Part shown: in pieces, positions 1 to 6,828 of the stretch | Position numbering within the stretch: position 1 is the stretch's first letter | How the letters are laid out: each line of letters opens with the position of its first letter | Assembly (NCBI GenBank): GCA_035559595.1 | Contig: DATMBF010000020.1 | Span: 1 to 64,000 of the forward strand | Length of the DNA: 64,000 nucleotides | Direction: 5' to 3' | Origin: DATMBF01 sp035559595 | Lineage (GTDB): Bacteria > Bacteroidota > Ignavibacteria > UBA10030 | Notes under the pieces: model-generated | Seen by the model: only the letters and a program-made list of their open reading frames with translations | What the model was told of the DNA's origin: nothing | The model's database searches: none | Program-made: the position numbers and the translations under genes

Positions 1-2
1 CC

Positions 3-1832
3 ACGTTTCAGGAATGGAAACCCGATATTATTCTCCTTGATCTCATGATGCCGCATATCGACGGGTTTGGTGTGATGGAAGCGTTAAAGCCGCTGATTCC
101 CGCCGAAGAGTTCATACCGATCATCATTCTAACAGCAGATGTCTCGGCACAAACAAGAATGCGCGCCCTTGCCGCAGGGGCGGTAGATTTCGTCACGAAA
201 CCATTCGACGTGATGGAAGTAACACTGAGGATCAAGAATTTTCTCCGAACGCGGGCAATCTATCTTCAGCTTCGCGACTATAATGTGATCCTAGAAGAGA
301 AGGTCCGTGAGCGAACAGCCCAATTGTACGAAGTGAACGAGCGAATCAACCTCATCGCAGCGGAATTAAACGACGTGGTGTGGGCGGCATCCCCAGATGG
401 AAAACAGCTCTTGTACGTAAATCAAACATTTGAGAAAGTGTACGGATTTCCTACGGACGCTGTGAAAAGAAATACTAAACTATGGCTTGAAGTGGTGCAT
501 CCGGAAGACCGCGTTATTGCAGAAAAGAGCGTCGAAGAATTACGTGAAAAAGGAAAAGCGACCGTTGAATACAGGATTGTCAGACCTGACAGCTCTGTAC
601 GATGGCTGTTGGATAGGAAATCATTATTAAAAGATAGGCATGGTAATATTCAACTGATGGGAGGCGTGGTATCGGACATCACGGAACGAAAAAGCATGGA
701 AGAGCGGATTCTGCGTACACAACGAATAGAAAGCATCGGAACGCTTGCCGGCGGAATCGCCCATGATCTCAATAACATCCTCTCCCCTATTCTTCTTTCA
801 ATCAATATCTTAAACAGTAAACTCAAAGACGAAAAGGGTCAAGCAATTCTCCAGGTGATTGAAACAAGCACGCGCCGTGGGGCAGACCTTGTAAAGCAGG
901 TGCTCTCGTTTGCGCGCGGGGTCAGCGGAGAACGTTCGATGACGCAAATCCGCCATGTTATCGACGAGGTCGCAAGAATGGTGAGGGAAACATTCCCAAA
1001 ATCCATAACACTTCGAACCGATGTGCCAAAAGACCTTCCCGTCATCTCGGCAGATGTCACCCAGCTCCACCAGGTCTTGATGAATCTCCTGATCAATGCC
1101 CGTGATGCGATGCCGCGCGGCGGCGCAATCACCGTCAGGGCAGAGCATGTGATGGTAGATCAACAGTTTGCAGCGGTGCATCCTCAAGCAAAAGCCGGTT
1201 CTTATCTGCTCATCAGCGTCTCTGATCAGGGAACGGGAATCCCAAAAGAGATTGTGGATAAAATCTTTGATCCATTCTTCACGACAAAGGAAATTGGTAA
1301 AGGGACAGGTTTAGGACTCTCGATGGTACAATTCATCGTGCAGAATCATGGCGGCTACATAGATGTGCAAACAGAAGTTGGAAAGGGAACGACCTTTAAA
1401 ATCTACTTACCGACCGTCGAAACCATCGAACTTGCAGCGCCACCCGAAACCACAAAGCCGCCTGATGGAAACGGAGAGCTTATTCTCTTGGTTGACGACG
1501 AAGCAAGCATCCGTGAAATACTGAAAGCGACGCTGGAAGCACATGGCTATGAGGTTATCACGGCGGCAGACGGCACCGAAGCCGTTACCAAATACGCCAC
1601 TCTGGGCCAAAGCATCTCTTTGGTTCTGACAGACATCGCCATGCCTTTCACGGACGGAATTGCGATGGTTCACGCAATCAGAAGGATCAATCCTGAAGCC
1701 AAAGTAGTAGCTCTCAGCGGATTCGTACAAAACGAAGAGACTATGCGGAGGGAATTCACACGGTTTCTTGTCAAGCCGTTTTCAGCGGACGAGCTTCTCA
1801 GGACGGTGAGCGAAATCGTGCATCACCATTGA
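3..1832 (+). CDS. Hybrid sensor histidine kinase/response regulator (5' partial)
   Basis: The frame is open from base 3, so the true start lies left of the window. Domains in order: the end of a receiver domain with the phosphoacceptor Asp at bases 39-41 in DLMMP and the conserved KPF near base 198; a short linker; a PAS/PAC sensor segment (about bases 370-690, ending DITERK); a HisKA H-box AHDLNN with the phosphorylated His at bases 762-764; an HATPase domain with an N box (NARDAM), DQGTGIP and GTGLGL; and a second receiver (LLVDDE, Asp at bases 1632-1634 in DIAMP, then KPF). It autophosphorylates and relays phosphate to its own or other receivers. No transmembrane segment is seen, so it is probably cytosolic, with input through PAS or the first receiver. 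Target unknown. Confidence 0.93.
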   Translation, partial: TFQEWKPDIILLDLMMPHIDGFGVMEALKPLIPAEEFIPIIILTADVSAQTRMRALAAGAVDFVTKPFDVMEVTLRIKNFLRTRAIYLQLRDYNVILEEKVRERTAQLYEVNERINLIAAELNDVVWAASPDGKQLLYVNQTFEKVYGFPTDAVKRNTKLWLEVVHPEDRVIAEKSVEELREKGKATVEYRIVRPDSSVRWLLDRKSLLKDRHGNIQLMGGVVSDITERKSMEERILRTQRIESIGTLAGGIAHDLNNILSPILLSINILNSKLKDEKGQAILQVIETSTRRGADLVKQVLSFARGVSGERSMTQIRHVIDEVARMVRETFPKSITLRTDVPKDLPVISADVTQLHQVLMNLLINARDAMPRGGAITVRAEHVMVDQQFAAVHPQAKAGSYLLISVSDQGTGIPKEIVDKIFDPFFTTKEIGKGTGLGLSMVQFIVQNHGGYIDVQTEVGKGTTFKIYLPTVETIELAAPPETTKPPDGNGELILLVDDEASIREILKATLEAHGYEVITAADGTEAVTKYATLGQSISLVLTDIAMPFTDGIAMVHAIRRINPEAKVVALSGFVQNEETMRREFTRFLVKPFSADELLRTVSEIVHHH

Positions 1833-1949
1833 GCGGTTGTTTGGGTGGGGCTCCTGTCCAGCAACCGTCCGAATGCACGAAACCTGTGGAGTTGGCCAAG
1901 GTCTTCACACCGAAGCACAGAATTCGAATGGAGAAGTAGTCACCATAGC

Positions 1950-2100
1950 CGACAACTAACAGATAGATGTGCTCAACGGGGTTTGGGGTGGGCGCCGCTG
2001 CGAGACAATGAGTCTTTTATTAGCGGCGGCACACGTCGTTCGCGGCGACAAAAAAACAGCGGCGTCGTTACCGCAAACGTTATATGTCATTGCGCCGCCT
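1950..2100 (+). repeat. attC-like imperfect inverted repeat, left of the fluoride module
   Basis: No gene is visible between the kinase stop and the riboswitch. The stretch carries imperfect dyads: GACAACTAAC near 1951 is roughly inverse to GTTATATGTC at 2079-2088, and GCGCCGCTG near 1991 pairs with CAGCGGCG near 2058. The 3' end (2071-2099, around ACGTTATATGTCATTGCGCC) is repeated at 3149-3177 on the far side of crcB-DUF190, and short upstream blocks (ATGAGTC, GCGACAAAAA) also recur there. Size (about 135 bp) and folding resemble an integron attC site, but the core GTTATAT is not a perfect GTTRRRY. It could instead be another flanking repeat. Confidence 0.45.
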
Positions 2101-2115
2101 GATCAATTCATCATA

Positions 2116-2175
2116 CGGGTGATGGAGTTCGCCTTGGACCGTCTCGAACAATTTCGGGTCTGATAACTCCTACCG
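2116..2175 (+). promoter_or_regulatory. Fluoride riboswitch (crcB motif)
   Basis: Lies just upstream of crcB, ending 19 bases before its ATG. Conserved crcB-motif blocks are present: GGTGATGGAGTTCGCC at 2118-2133 and TGATAACTCCTACC at 2161-2174. Predicted pairings: GGTG with CGCC, GGAGTT (2124-2129) with AACTCC (2165-2170), and GACC (2137-2140) with GGTC (2157-2160). This is the pseudoknotted architecture known for fluoride aptamers, which turn on fluoride exporters when fluoride binds. The last pairing ends close to the SD of crcB (GAAAGGA), so control of translation is plausible (inference). Confidence 0.9.
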
Positions 2176-2194
2176 ATAGAAAGGATCTTCTTGA

Positions 2195-2581
2195 ATGCAA
2201 CAAATCTTGTTCATTGCTGTCGGCGGTTCTCTCGGAGCCGTCGCTCGGTACGGCTTATCAACCCTCGTCTATCATTCAACCGGTGAGACTTTTCCTTGGG
2301 GAACGCTCGTTGTCAATCTCACCGGGTCGTTTGTCATTGGAGTGGTTATCGAGCTCTTCGATACCGCCATCATCCCCACCGAATGGCGAAGCTTCATCAC
2401 CATTGGCTTTCTCGGAGCATATACAACATTTTCTACGTACACGCTTGAAACGGTCAATCTCCTTCGGGATGGTGAGTTGAAACTGGCTACGTTCAACATC
2501 GTGGCCAGCAATCTCATGGGGATTCTGTTCGTGGTGCTTGGTATCTACTCATTCCGATTTCTTTTAAAGCTGTTTTCCTGA
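2195..2581 (+). CDS. crcB: Fluoride exporter CrcB/FluC
   Basis: A 128-residue small membrane protein of normal family length, acting as a dual-topology dimeric fluoride channel in the inner membrane. Family motifs are clear: GGSLGAVARYG near the N-terminus, GTLVVNLTGSF with the conserved Asn at about residues 33-43, and GFLGAYTTFSTYTLE with the Phe/Ser/Thr pore segment at about residues 70-84. Four hydrophobic segments. The start is supported by GAAAGGA about 10 bases upstream and by the fluoride riboswitch directly before it. The DUF190 gene follows after 10 bases, so the two form one fluoride-inducible unit. Confidence 0.96.
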   Translation: MQQILFIAVGGSLGAVARYGLSTLVYHSTGETFPWGTLVVNLTGSFVIGVVIELFDTAIIPTEWRSFITIGFLGAYTTFSTYTLETVNLLRDGELKLATFNIVASNLMGILFVVLGIYSFRFLLKLFS

Positions 2582-2591
2582 AGGTGAGACT

Positions 2592-2930
2592 ATGAAACTT
2601 CCAGAAGATGCGTTGCTCTTACGTGTGTTCATTGGTGAGTCCGATCAGTATCAGGGTAAGCCACTCTACGAGCAGATTGTCGCCAAGGCCCGAGAACTTA
2701 ATCTTGCCGGGGCGACGGTTCTCCGTGGCATTATGGGGTTCGGAGCCGATAGCCGCATTCACACGGCCAAGCTCCTTGAGCTTTCCGTCGATCTGCCAAT
2801 GGTGATCGAAATTGTCGATACTGAGGAGAACATCAACAAGCTGATGCCTTTCATCGACGAGACGGTCAAGGAGGGTTTGGTGACGTTGGAGAAAATGAGA
2901 GTCATCAAATACCGACACAGTCAACAATAA
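2592..2930 (+). CDS. DUF190 family PII-like protein
   Basis: A 112-residue cytosolic protein of the DUF190 family, small ferredoxin-like folds related to PII signal proteins. It is recognised by LRVFIGESDQYQGKPLYEQI, then AGATVLRGIMGFG and the segment LPMVIEIVD, all typical of the family. DUF190 genes often sit beside crcB and may modulate the channel, but the ligand and mechanism are not settled. It starts 10 bases after crcB with GAAGGTGAG as SD and shares its riboswitch-controlled transcript. Confidence 0.9.
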   Translation: MKLPEDALLLRVFIGESDQYQGKPLYEQIVAKARELNLAGATVLRGIMGFGADSRIHTAKLLELSVDLPMVIEIVDTEENINKLMPFIDETVKEGLVTLEKMRVIKYRHSQQ

Positions 2931-2953
2931 TCCACGACGGCGGAGCAACGAAC

Positions 2954-3178
2954 GCATAACAGCGACAGCAACGACGCTCTTCGCCAGTGGCGGATCGCTC
3001 GAGAGTTTTTGCTCATCCGCCTTGGGCAGAGTGAGCAGCCTCCACCACGAGAACATGAGTCGTTCGACCCCCGCGCGCTGACACTTCGGCGGGCAGATTA
3101 GCGACTCCGCGCACTCTTTCGATAGCGGCAAAAACAACGGCTTGCTTACACGAAACGTTATGCGTCATGGCGCCGGCG
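2954..3178 (+). repeat. attC-like repeat, right of the fluoride module
   Basis: No gene is seen between DUF190 and the Cys-rich peptide gene. GCATAAC at 2954-2960 is the exact inverse of GTTATGC at 3157-3163; between them lies an internal hairpin GGCGGAT (2989-2995)/ATCCGCC (3015-3021). The 3' end (ACGAAACGTTATGCGTCATGG, last 20 bases from 3151) matches the left copy at 2071-2099 closely, and ATGAGTC plus GCGGCAAAAAC are also shared. At about 210 bp it is longer than most attC sites. A riboswitch-crcB-DUF190 cassette bounded by this and the left copy is an inference. Confidence 0.42.
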
Positions 3179-3194
3179 GGCGGACAGCAACAAC

Positions 3195-3221
3195 AAAGGC
3201 TCGGTGGAGTTCCGAGCCTTT
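3195..3221 (-). terminator. Hairpin terminator after the Cys-rich peptide gene
   Basis: AAAGGCTCGG (3195-3204) and CCGAGCCTTT (3212-3221) form a perfect 10-bp stem with a 7-base loop, about 20 bases beyond the stop of the minus-strand peptide gene and followed on that strand by the T-rich GTTGTTG. Confidence 0.75.
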
Positions 3222-3241
3222 CAGCGAAATCTTCTGCGGTA

Positions 3242-3391
3242 CTACTTGCAACACCGTGGATACTCAGGACAAGCTGGAGTTCCTCTTAAGGGGCAGCTTT
3301 CATCATTTGCCTGAGGATTCGAACCAGAGAATGCAAAGGCACTCAAACTCAGTCCCAGCACCATGAGAAGGAAAACAAGTCTTCGCTTCAT
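3242..3391 (-). CDS. Exported 49-residue Cys-rich peptide
   Basis: A short gene of 49 codons. It starts with a typical Sec signal peptide (MKRRLVFLLMVLGLSLSAFA), so cleavage would release a mature peptide of about 29 residues with four Cys in the pattern CX7CX5CC near the C-terminus (CPLRGTPACPEYPRCCK). The start is well supported: GGAGGTGA lies 8 bases upstream, and the ATG overlaps the stop of the CsoR-like gene as ATGA, so the two are translationally coupled. A terminator follows. I do not recognise a characterised family. Metal or thiol chemistry outside the inner membrane is inferred from the Cys pattern and from the neighbouring metal regulator and mer operon. Confidence 0.8.
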   Translation of the reverse strand: MKRRLVFLLMVLGLSLSAFAFSGSNPQANDESCPLRGTPACPEYPRCCK

Positions 3392-3795
3392 CGTTTTCTC
3401 ACCTCCTTCGGGATTGAGATAGTAAGGGGTTTCACTGAATGTAAAGAGTTACGCAACCAAGCAAGTTCGTCAATCAGTTCTTTCAAGTTGAATTTGGCAA
3501 ATTCACTTTTCAGAAACTGGAGTCGCTCTGCGTCATCGCAGTCGCCCGGACACAGGGCAAGTCGCTCGGCAAGGACCTCAGCAAAATGTTTCTTCAATTG
3601 GTCGTCGAGGACACCATAGATTGCCTTATGAAGCGCTTTCTCCGCCGCCTTGAGCTGAGTATAAATCTCTTTGACCGGCCTATCCTCTTCAAGCATCTTC
3701 TCGATTCCGCTCAGCTGTCCCCGGACATAATGGAGACGCTTGACGACCTCCTGCTTCTCCTTGCGATTCATTCTCAGTTGATCTCGGCTCACCAT
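3388..3795 (-). CDS. CsoR/DUF156-like metal-sensing repressor, atypical ligands
   Basis: A 135-residue all-helical protein. Residues 10-75 match the CsoR/RcnR/FrmR fold (VKRLHYVRGQLSGIEKMLEE, then KALHKAIYGVLDDQL). CsoR proteins are tetrameric repressors released by Cu, Ni, formaldehyde or persulfide. The usual first Cys (after EEDR) is replaced (RPVKE), and the usual His and Cys of HxxxC are Gln and Phe (DDQLKKHF). A C-terminal extension instead carries a CPGDC pair (Cys82, Cys86), so a relocated sensor site is possible. A second ATG at residue 9 (base 3771) is an alternative start. The Cys-rich peptide gene overlaps its stop. Confidence 0.8.
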   Translation of the reverse strand: MVSRDQLRMNRKEKQEVVKRLHYVRGQLSGIEKMLEEDRPVKEIYTQLKAAEKALHKAIYGVLDDQLKKHFAEVLAERLALCPGDCDDAERLQFLKSEFAKFNLKELIDELAWLRNSLHSVKPLTISIPKEVRKR

Positions 3796-3799
3796 AGAG

Positions 3800-3837
3800 C
3801 TGAACTCAATATAGATTCAGGTAGGGGTGTCTGTCAA
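3800..3837 (-). promoter_or_regulatory. Promoter and operator dyad of the CsoR-like/peptide operon
   Basis: On the minus strand TTGACA (3832-3837) and TATATT (3808-3813) are separated by 18 bases, a near-consensus sigma-70-type promoter. The -10 sits inside the dyad CTGAA-N11-TTCAG (3800-3820), a plausible autoregulatory operator. The transcript would start only a few bases before the ATG at 3795, which favours either a nearly leaderless mRNA or use of the ATG at 3771. Confidence 0.6.
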
Positions 3838-3921
3838 GGACTTTCTCAATTACAAGCTGCATAGCTTTAGATTGGAAAACCGTGCACAAGGAGCCTTGCT
3901 CTCGGAAAGACCATGGAATGA

Positions 3922-3948
3922 AGAAGCCCGAGGGAATCTCGGGCTTCT
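3922..3948 (-). terminator. Terminator after merA
   Basis: An 11-bp perfect stem AGAAGCCCGAG/CTCGGGCTTCT with a 5-base loop, about 50 bases beyond the minus-strand merA stop. It is the only strong hairpin between merA and the CsoR-like promoter. Confidence 0.7.
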
Positions 3949-4000
3949 GTTACGGTGTGAATCTGCAATCAATTATTGGCGTTCCTGTGGATGTTATTGA

Positions 4001-5419
4001 CTAGCCGATGCAGCAGGTCATAACACTGATGTCGCGGGTAAAGGCCTGCGCGGCCAATTTGATACCTTCGCTGAAGGTTGGGAAGACATGCACCGTGTCG
4101 ATGATGTCCTCAACCGTGAGCTTGTACTTCACAGCCAGTACTGCCTCGTGGATCATCTCTGCGGCCCCAGGTGCAACGATGTGACATCCGACGATGGCGC
4201 CGGTTCTCGGATTCCGAACGAGTTTGACCAATCCCCGCTGTTCACCGACTGCTTTGGCTTTCGGTACAACAGAAAGCGGAACGGTTCGGCAATCGCACAC
4301 ATTGATGCGCCGCATCAGCCCCCCTTCCGTCAACCCAACGCTTGCAACCTGTGGCGTGGTAAAGACCGCGTGGGGGATTTCATCGTAGTTAATTTTCTTA
4401 CGCACTCGAAATGGCCCATTGCTGAGTGCGTTCTCTGCCGCAAGGGCGCCTTCTTTTGCAGCGACGGTTTCGAGCGCAAGTTTCCCCACGCAATCACCCG
4501 CCGCCCAGATGTGCTTCTGGCTCGTTTGCATTTCGTCGTTGGTGATAATAAAGCCATGCTCGTTCACTCTGACCCCTGCATTCTCCAATCCCAGCTCTTG
4601 CGTCTTCGGTTCGATACCGGTGGCAAGGAGAATCTCATCGGCTGCAAACTCTTGTTGTTCGTTTTTCAACGTGGCCACGACAAATTTTTTCCCTTGCTCC
4701 TCCCACACGCTCTGAATATCTACCCCGGTGTGAATTGTCAATCCCTCCTCTTCAAGAATCCGCTGCATCTCGTCGGAGACTTCAGCCTCTTCCAGAGGAA
4801 GAATGCGCTTCATCTTCTCGAGCACCGTCACCTTCGTGCCGAAGTGAGCGTACATCTGGGCGAATTCGAGTCCAAGCGGTCCACCACCGACCACGATCAT
4901 TGACGATGGGAGATACTCTAAGTCGAGTGCTTCGATGTTGGTGAGATACCGTACCGTTTCGATGCCCGGGAACGGGAGAATCTTTGCCTTCGACCCTGTG
5001 GCGATAATGAAACGCTCGCCGTAGAGACGCTCGCCACCGACATCAATCTCATGATCGGAAAGAAAGCGCGCTTTACCCTCGCGGTATTCGACGGTCTCGA
5101 AGTTTTCCACAACATCCACGTAGTTGCTCTTGCGAAGGCCCTCGATGATTTCGTTTTTGAATCGAACAGCTTCTTTGAAGTCAAAGCCGAACTGGCCGTT
5201 CGGCCGAATGGATGGAAAGCCTGGCCGCTGACCGTAAAAATACCGGGCGCCAACTTCCAAGAGATGTTTGCTCGGCACACAGCCCACATTGACACACGTT
5301 CCGCCGATCGGCAGTCCGCTGTTGACGATGAGCGCTTTCTGTCGCAAGTCATTTGCCTTGGTGGCAGCAGCAAACGCCGCTGCGCCGCCTCCGATGATAA
5401 TCAGGGGATATTCTCTCAT
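4001..5419 (-). CDS. merA: Mercuric reductase MerA
   Basis: A 472-residue FAD/NADPH disulfide oxidoreductase that reduces Hg(II) to volatile Hg(0) in the cytosol. It has an N-terminal FAD motif (IIIGGGAAAF), the redox-active pair Cys42/Cys47 in GGTCVNVGCVPSK, a second nucleotide-binding motif (VVGGGPLGLEFA), the dimerisation domain, and the C-terminal vicinal Cys pair (MTCCIG, Cys469-Cys470) that hands Hg(II) to the active site. The C-terminal CC separates it from lipoamide dehydrogenases. The N-terminal HMA domain of many MerA proteins is absent; an HMA domain is fused to the transporter upstream instead. The SD before the ATG is weak, and an 18-codon frame overlaps the start. Confidence 0.95.
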   Translation of the reverse strand: MREYPLIIIGGGAAAFAAATKANDLRQKALIVNSGLPIGGTCVNVGCVPSKHLLEVGARYFYGQRPGFPSIRPNGQFGFDFKEAVRFKNEIIEGLRKSNYVDVVENFETVEYREGKARFLSDHEIDVGGERLYGERFIIATGSKAKILPFPGIETVRYLTNIEALDLEYLPSSMIVVGGGPLGLEFAQMYAHFGTKVTVLEKMKRILPLEEAEVSDEMQRILEEEGLTIHTGVDIQSVWEEQGKKFVVATLKNEQQEFAADEILLATGIEPKTQELGLENAGVRVNEHGFIITNDEMQTSQKHIWAAGDCVGKLALETVAAKEGALAAENALSNGPFRVRKKINYDEIPHAVFTTPQVASVGLTEGGLMRRINVCDCRTVPLSVVPKAKAVGEQRGLVKLVRNPRTGAIVGCHIVAPGAAEMIHEAVLAVKYKLTVEDIIDTVHVFPTFSEGIKLAAQAFTRDISVMTCCIG

Positions 5420-5472
5420 GAAGATATTCTTGGAATGATATAATGGTTATCTGGTATGTTCTTCTCGTGCAT
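5416..5472 (-). CDS. Possible 18-codon coupling frame before merA
   Basis: In the 101-base gap between merTP and merA an 18-codon frame (begins MHEKNIPDNH) starts after a good AGGGG SD and ends with a TGA that overlaps the merA ATG (ATGA). merA itself lacks a clear SD, so translation of this frame could deliver ribosomes to merA. There is no homology evidence; chance is possible. Confidence 0.3.
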   Translation of the reverse strand: MHEKNIPDNHYIIPRISS

Positions 5473-5520
5473 CGTTGTGCAGCCCCTTAAAGAGTTCCTT
5501 TCATATCCTCCGTAGGAATA

Positions 5521-6135
5521 TTAGTTATGATCGGTGTTCGAATTCACAGGCTTCGCCTTAAACCCGGTTTCATCCACCACCGCGATCAATCGCTGGAGCG
5601 AAATCTTTGTGGAGTCAAACTCGACGACGGCTCGACGTTTCTCAAACTCTACGGCTGCTTTCCTGACGCCGTCGGCGCGGCCCAGCGTTGCTTCCAGTCC
5701 TTTGACACAGCCCTTGCAATCCATCCCTTCAATTTCAAGGACAGCAACAGCTGACCGTGTCATCTCTTGCGGCTGTTGAGCGAGCATCGATTGTGCAACC
5801 GCCGTGTTTGTCGGGCCGACATACGGAAACGCGATGGCCAGCAATGCAATCAGCGCGGCAAGCCACACCGCACCTTTGCTCCACGTGCTTGCACTCTCGA
5901 ATTTGCATGTACCGTCTTCGCATACAACTTCTCGCTTCCGGTACGTCAGGGAAAATGCAATACCAAGCAGAACAATCGTGAGCCCAATCAAATAGGGCCT
6001 GAAGTCCCAAAACATTGAGAATGCCGTTATGCTGCCGACCCCAATCATCGCCACGGCAATCGGTCCTATGCAACAAAGCGATGCAATGATTGCCGTAACG
6101 ACAGCTCCCGTCGCTGTGAAGTTGTCATTGTTCAT
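5521..6135 (-). CDS. merT: Mercury transporter MerT fused to a MerP-like HMA domain
   Basis: A 204-residue inner-membrane protein. The MerT part has a first helix with the Hg(II)-binding vicinal pair Cys21-Cys22 (SLCCIGPIA), a second helix, a cytosolic loop with Cys72 and Cys77, and a third helix. Residues 130-200 form a heavy-metal-associated domain with GMDCKGC (Cys140, Cys143). It imports Hg(II) and passes it to MerA. The fusion replaces separate merT and merP genes. Its ATG overlaps the stop of the ArsR-type gene (ATGA), so the operon order is arsR-merTP-merA. Confidence 0.93.
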   Translation of the reverse strand: MNNDNFTATGAVVTAIIASLCCIGPIAVAMIGVGSITAFSMFWDFRPYLIGLTIVLLGIAFSLTYRKREVVCEDGTCKFESASTWSKGAVWLAALIALLAIAFPYVGPTNTAVAQSMLAQQPQEMTRSAVAVLEIEGMDCKGCVKGLEATLGRADGVRKAAVEFEKRRAVVEFDSTKISLQRLIAVVDETGFKAKPVNSNTDHN

Positions 6136-6539
6136 GGCGCGTACTCCTCGTCAATAAGTGTGTGAGATTGTTTGATTTCGGTCGGGTCAAACATCTCCTG
6201 TAGGTTTGTCGTAAAGAGATTCTGGACGAGTGAATAGTAGATCGTCTGTTTCTCGCGGCGGGACTTCACGATGTTTTTGTCTTTCAGCTTGCGAAGATGT
6301 TGCGAGACAGCAGAGTCGGTTAGCTGAAGCACTTCCGCCAAATCGCACACGCACATTTCTTTGTGAGCATGCAAGAGGTAGATGATCTTAAGTCGCTGGT
6401 GGTTTCCGGCAACATTCAAAAGATTCGCCAGTGTGGTTAGGCCCTGCTGTTCGGCAAGGTTACGCTTGATGAGAGCAAACTCGGCTTTGGAGAAGGTAGG
6501 TCCAATGCACAGCTTGCCGTCGATGTAGATTTTTCTCAT
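6132..6539 (-). CDS. ArsR/SmtB-family repressor of the mer operon
   Basis: A 135-residue winged-helix repressor. The DNA-reading helix is DSAVSQHLRKLKDKNIV (about residues 76-92), preceded by the metal-site helix EMCVCDLAEVL with Cys63 and Cys65, as in ArsR-type thiol sites; Cys11 may add a ligand. It is first in the operon and overlaps merTP by 4 bases, so it probably senses Hg(II) and represses its own promoter, doing the job usually done by MerR. The SD GGAG lies 8 bases before the ATG. Confidence 0.9.
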   Translation of the reverse strand: MRKIYIDGKLCIGPTFSKAEFALIKRNLAEQQGLTTLANLLNVAGNHQRLKIIYLLHAHKEMCVCDLAEVLQLTDSAVSQHLRKLKDKNIVKSRREKQTIYYSLVQNLFTTNLQEMFDPTEIKQSHTLIDEEYAP

Positions 6540-6600
6540 GGCATATCTCCATTATTTAAGTATCTACTAAATTACTGAACTAATATAGCGGCCGGGAGGT
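6540..6600 (-). promoter_or_regulatory. mer operon control region
   Basis: An AT-rich stretch upstream of the ArsR-type gene. TTTAAGTA-TC-TACTAAA at 6555-6571 is an imperfect dyad of the kind bound by ArsR/SmtB proteins, and GGAG at 6547-6550 (minus strand) is the SD. The exact -35 and -10 cannot be fixed by eye. From here to the next gene at 6829 I see no further gene. Confidence 0.45.
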
Positions 6601-6828
6601 TCCGCATCAAGCGCGAAAGACCTTTGGTCCCCCCGGAGGTTTGATTACGACATATCCTTGGTGAGCCAGATTACAGGCCTCCCTTGACATTCGCTTACGC
6701 ATTCGCTAATTTTGACGCAAATTTGATTTCCGGTTTCTCCTTTGTCCGAGCGATCTATGCCCAACGCGGCAATGGGGGTTCCGCCAGGCCGGGGCGTTAA
6801 TGGTTTTGAACTTAAAAAAGAGGAAATC

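Noticed and set aside
1845..2163. Short open frames between the kinase and the riboswitch
   Set aside because: No SD or recognisable domain; they run through the palindromic repeat and the riboswitch.
3290..3380. tRNA-like T-arm string GGTTCGAATCC on the minus strand
   Set aside because: No acceptor, D or anticodon arms can be formed around it; it lies within the Cys-rich peptide coding frame.
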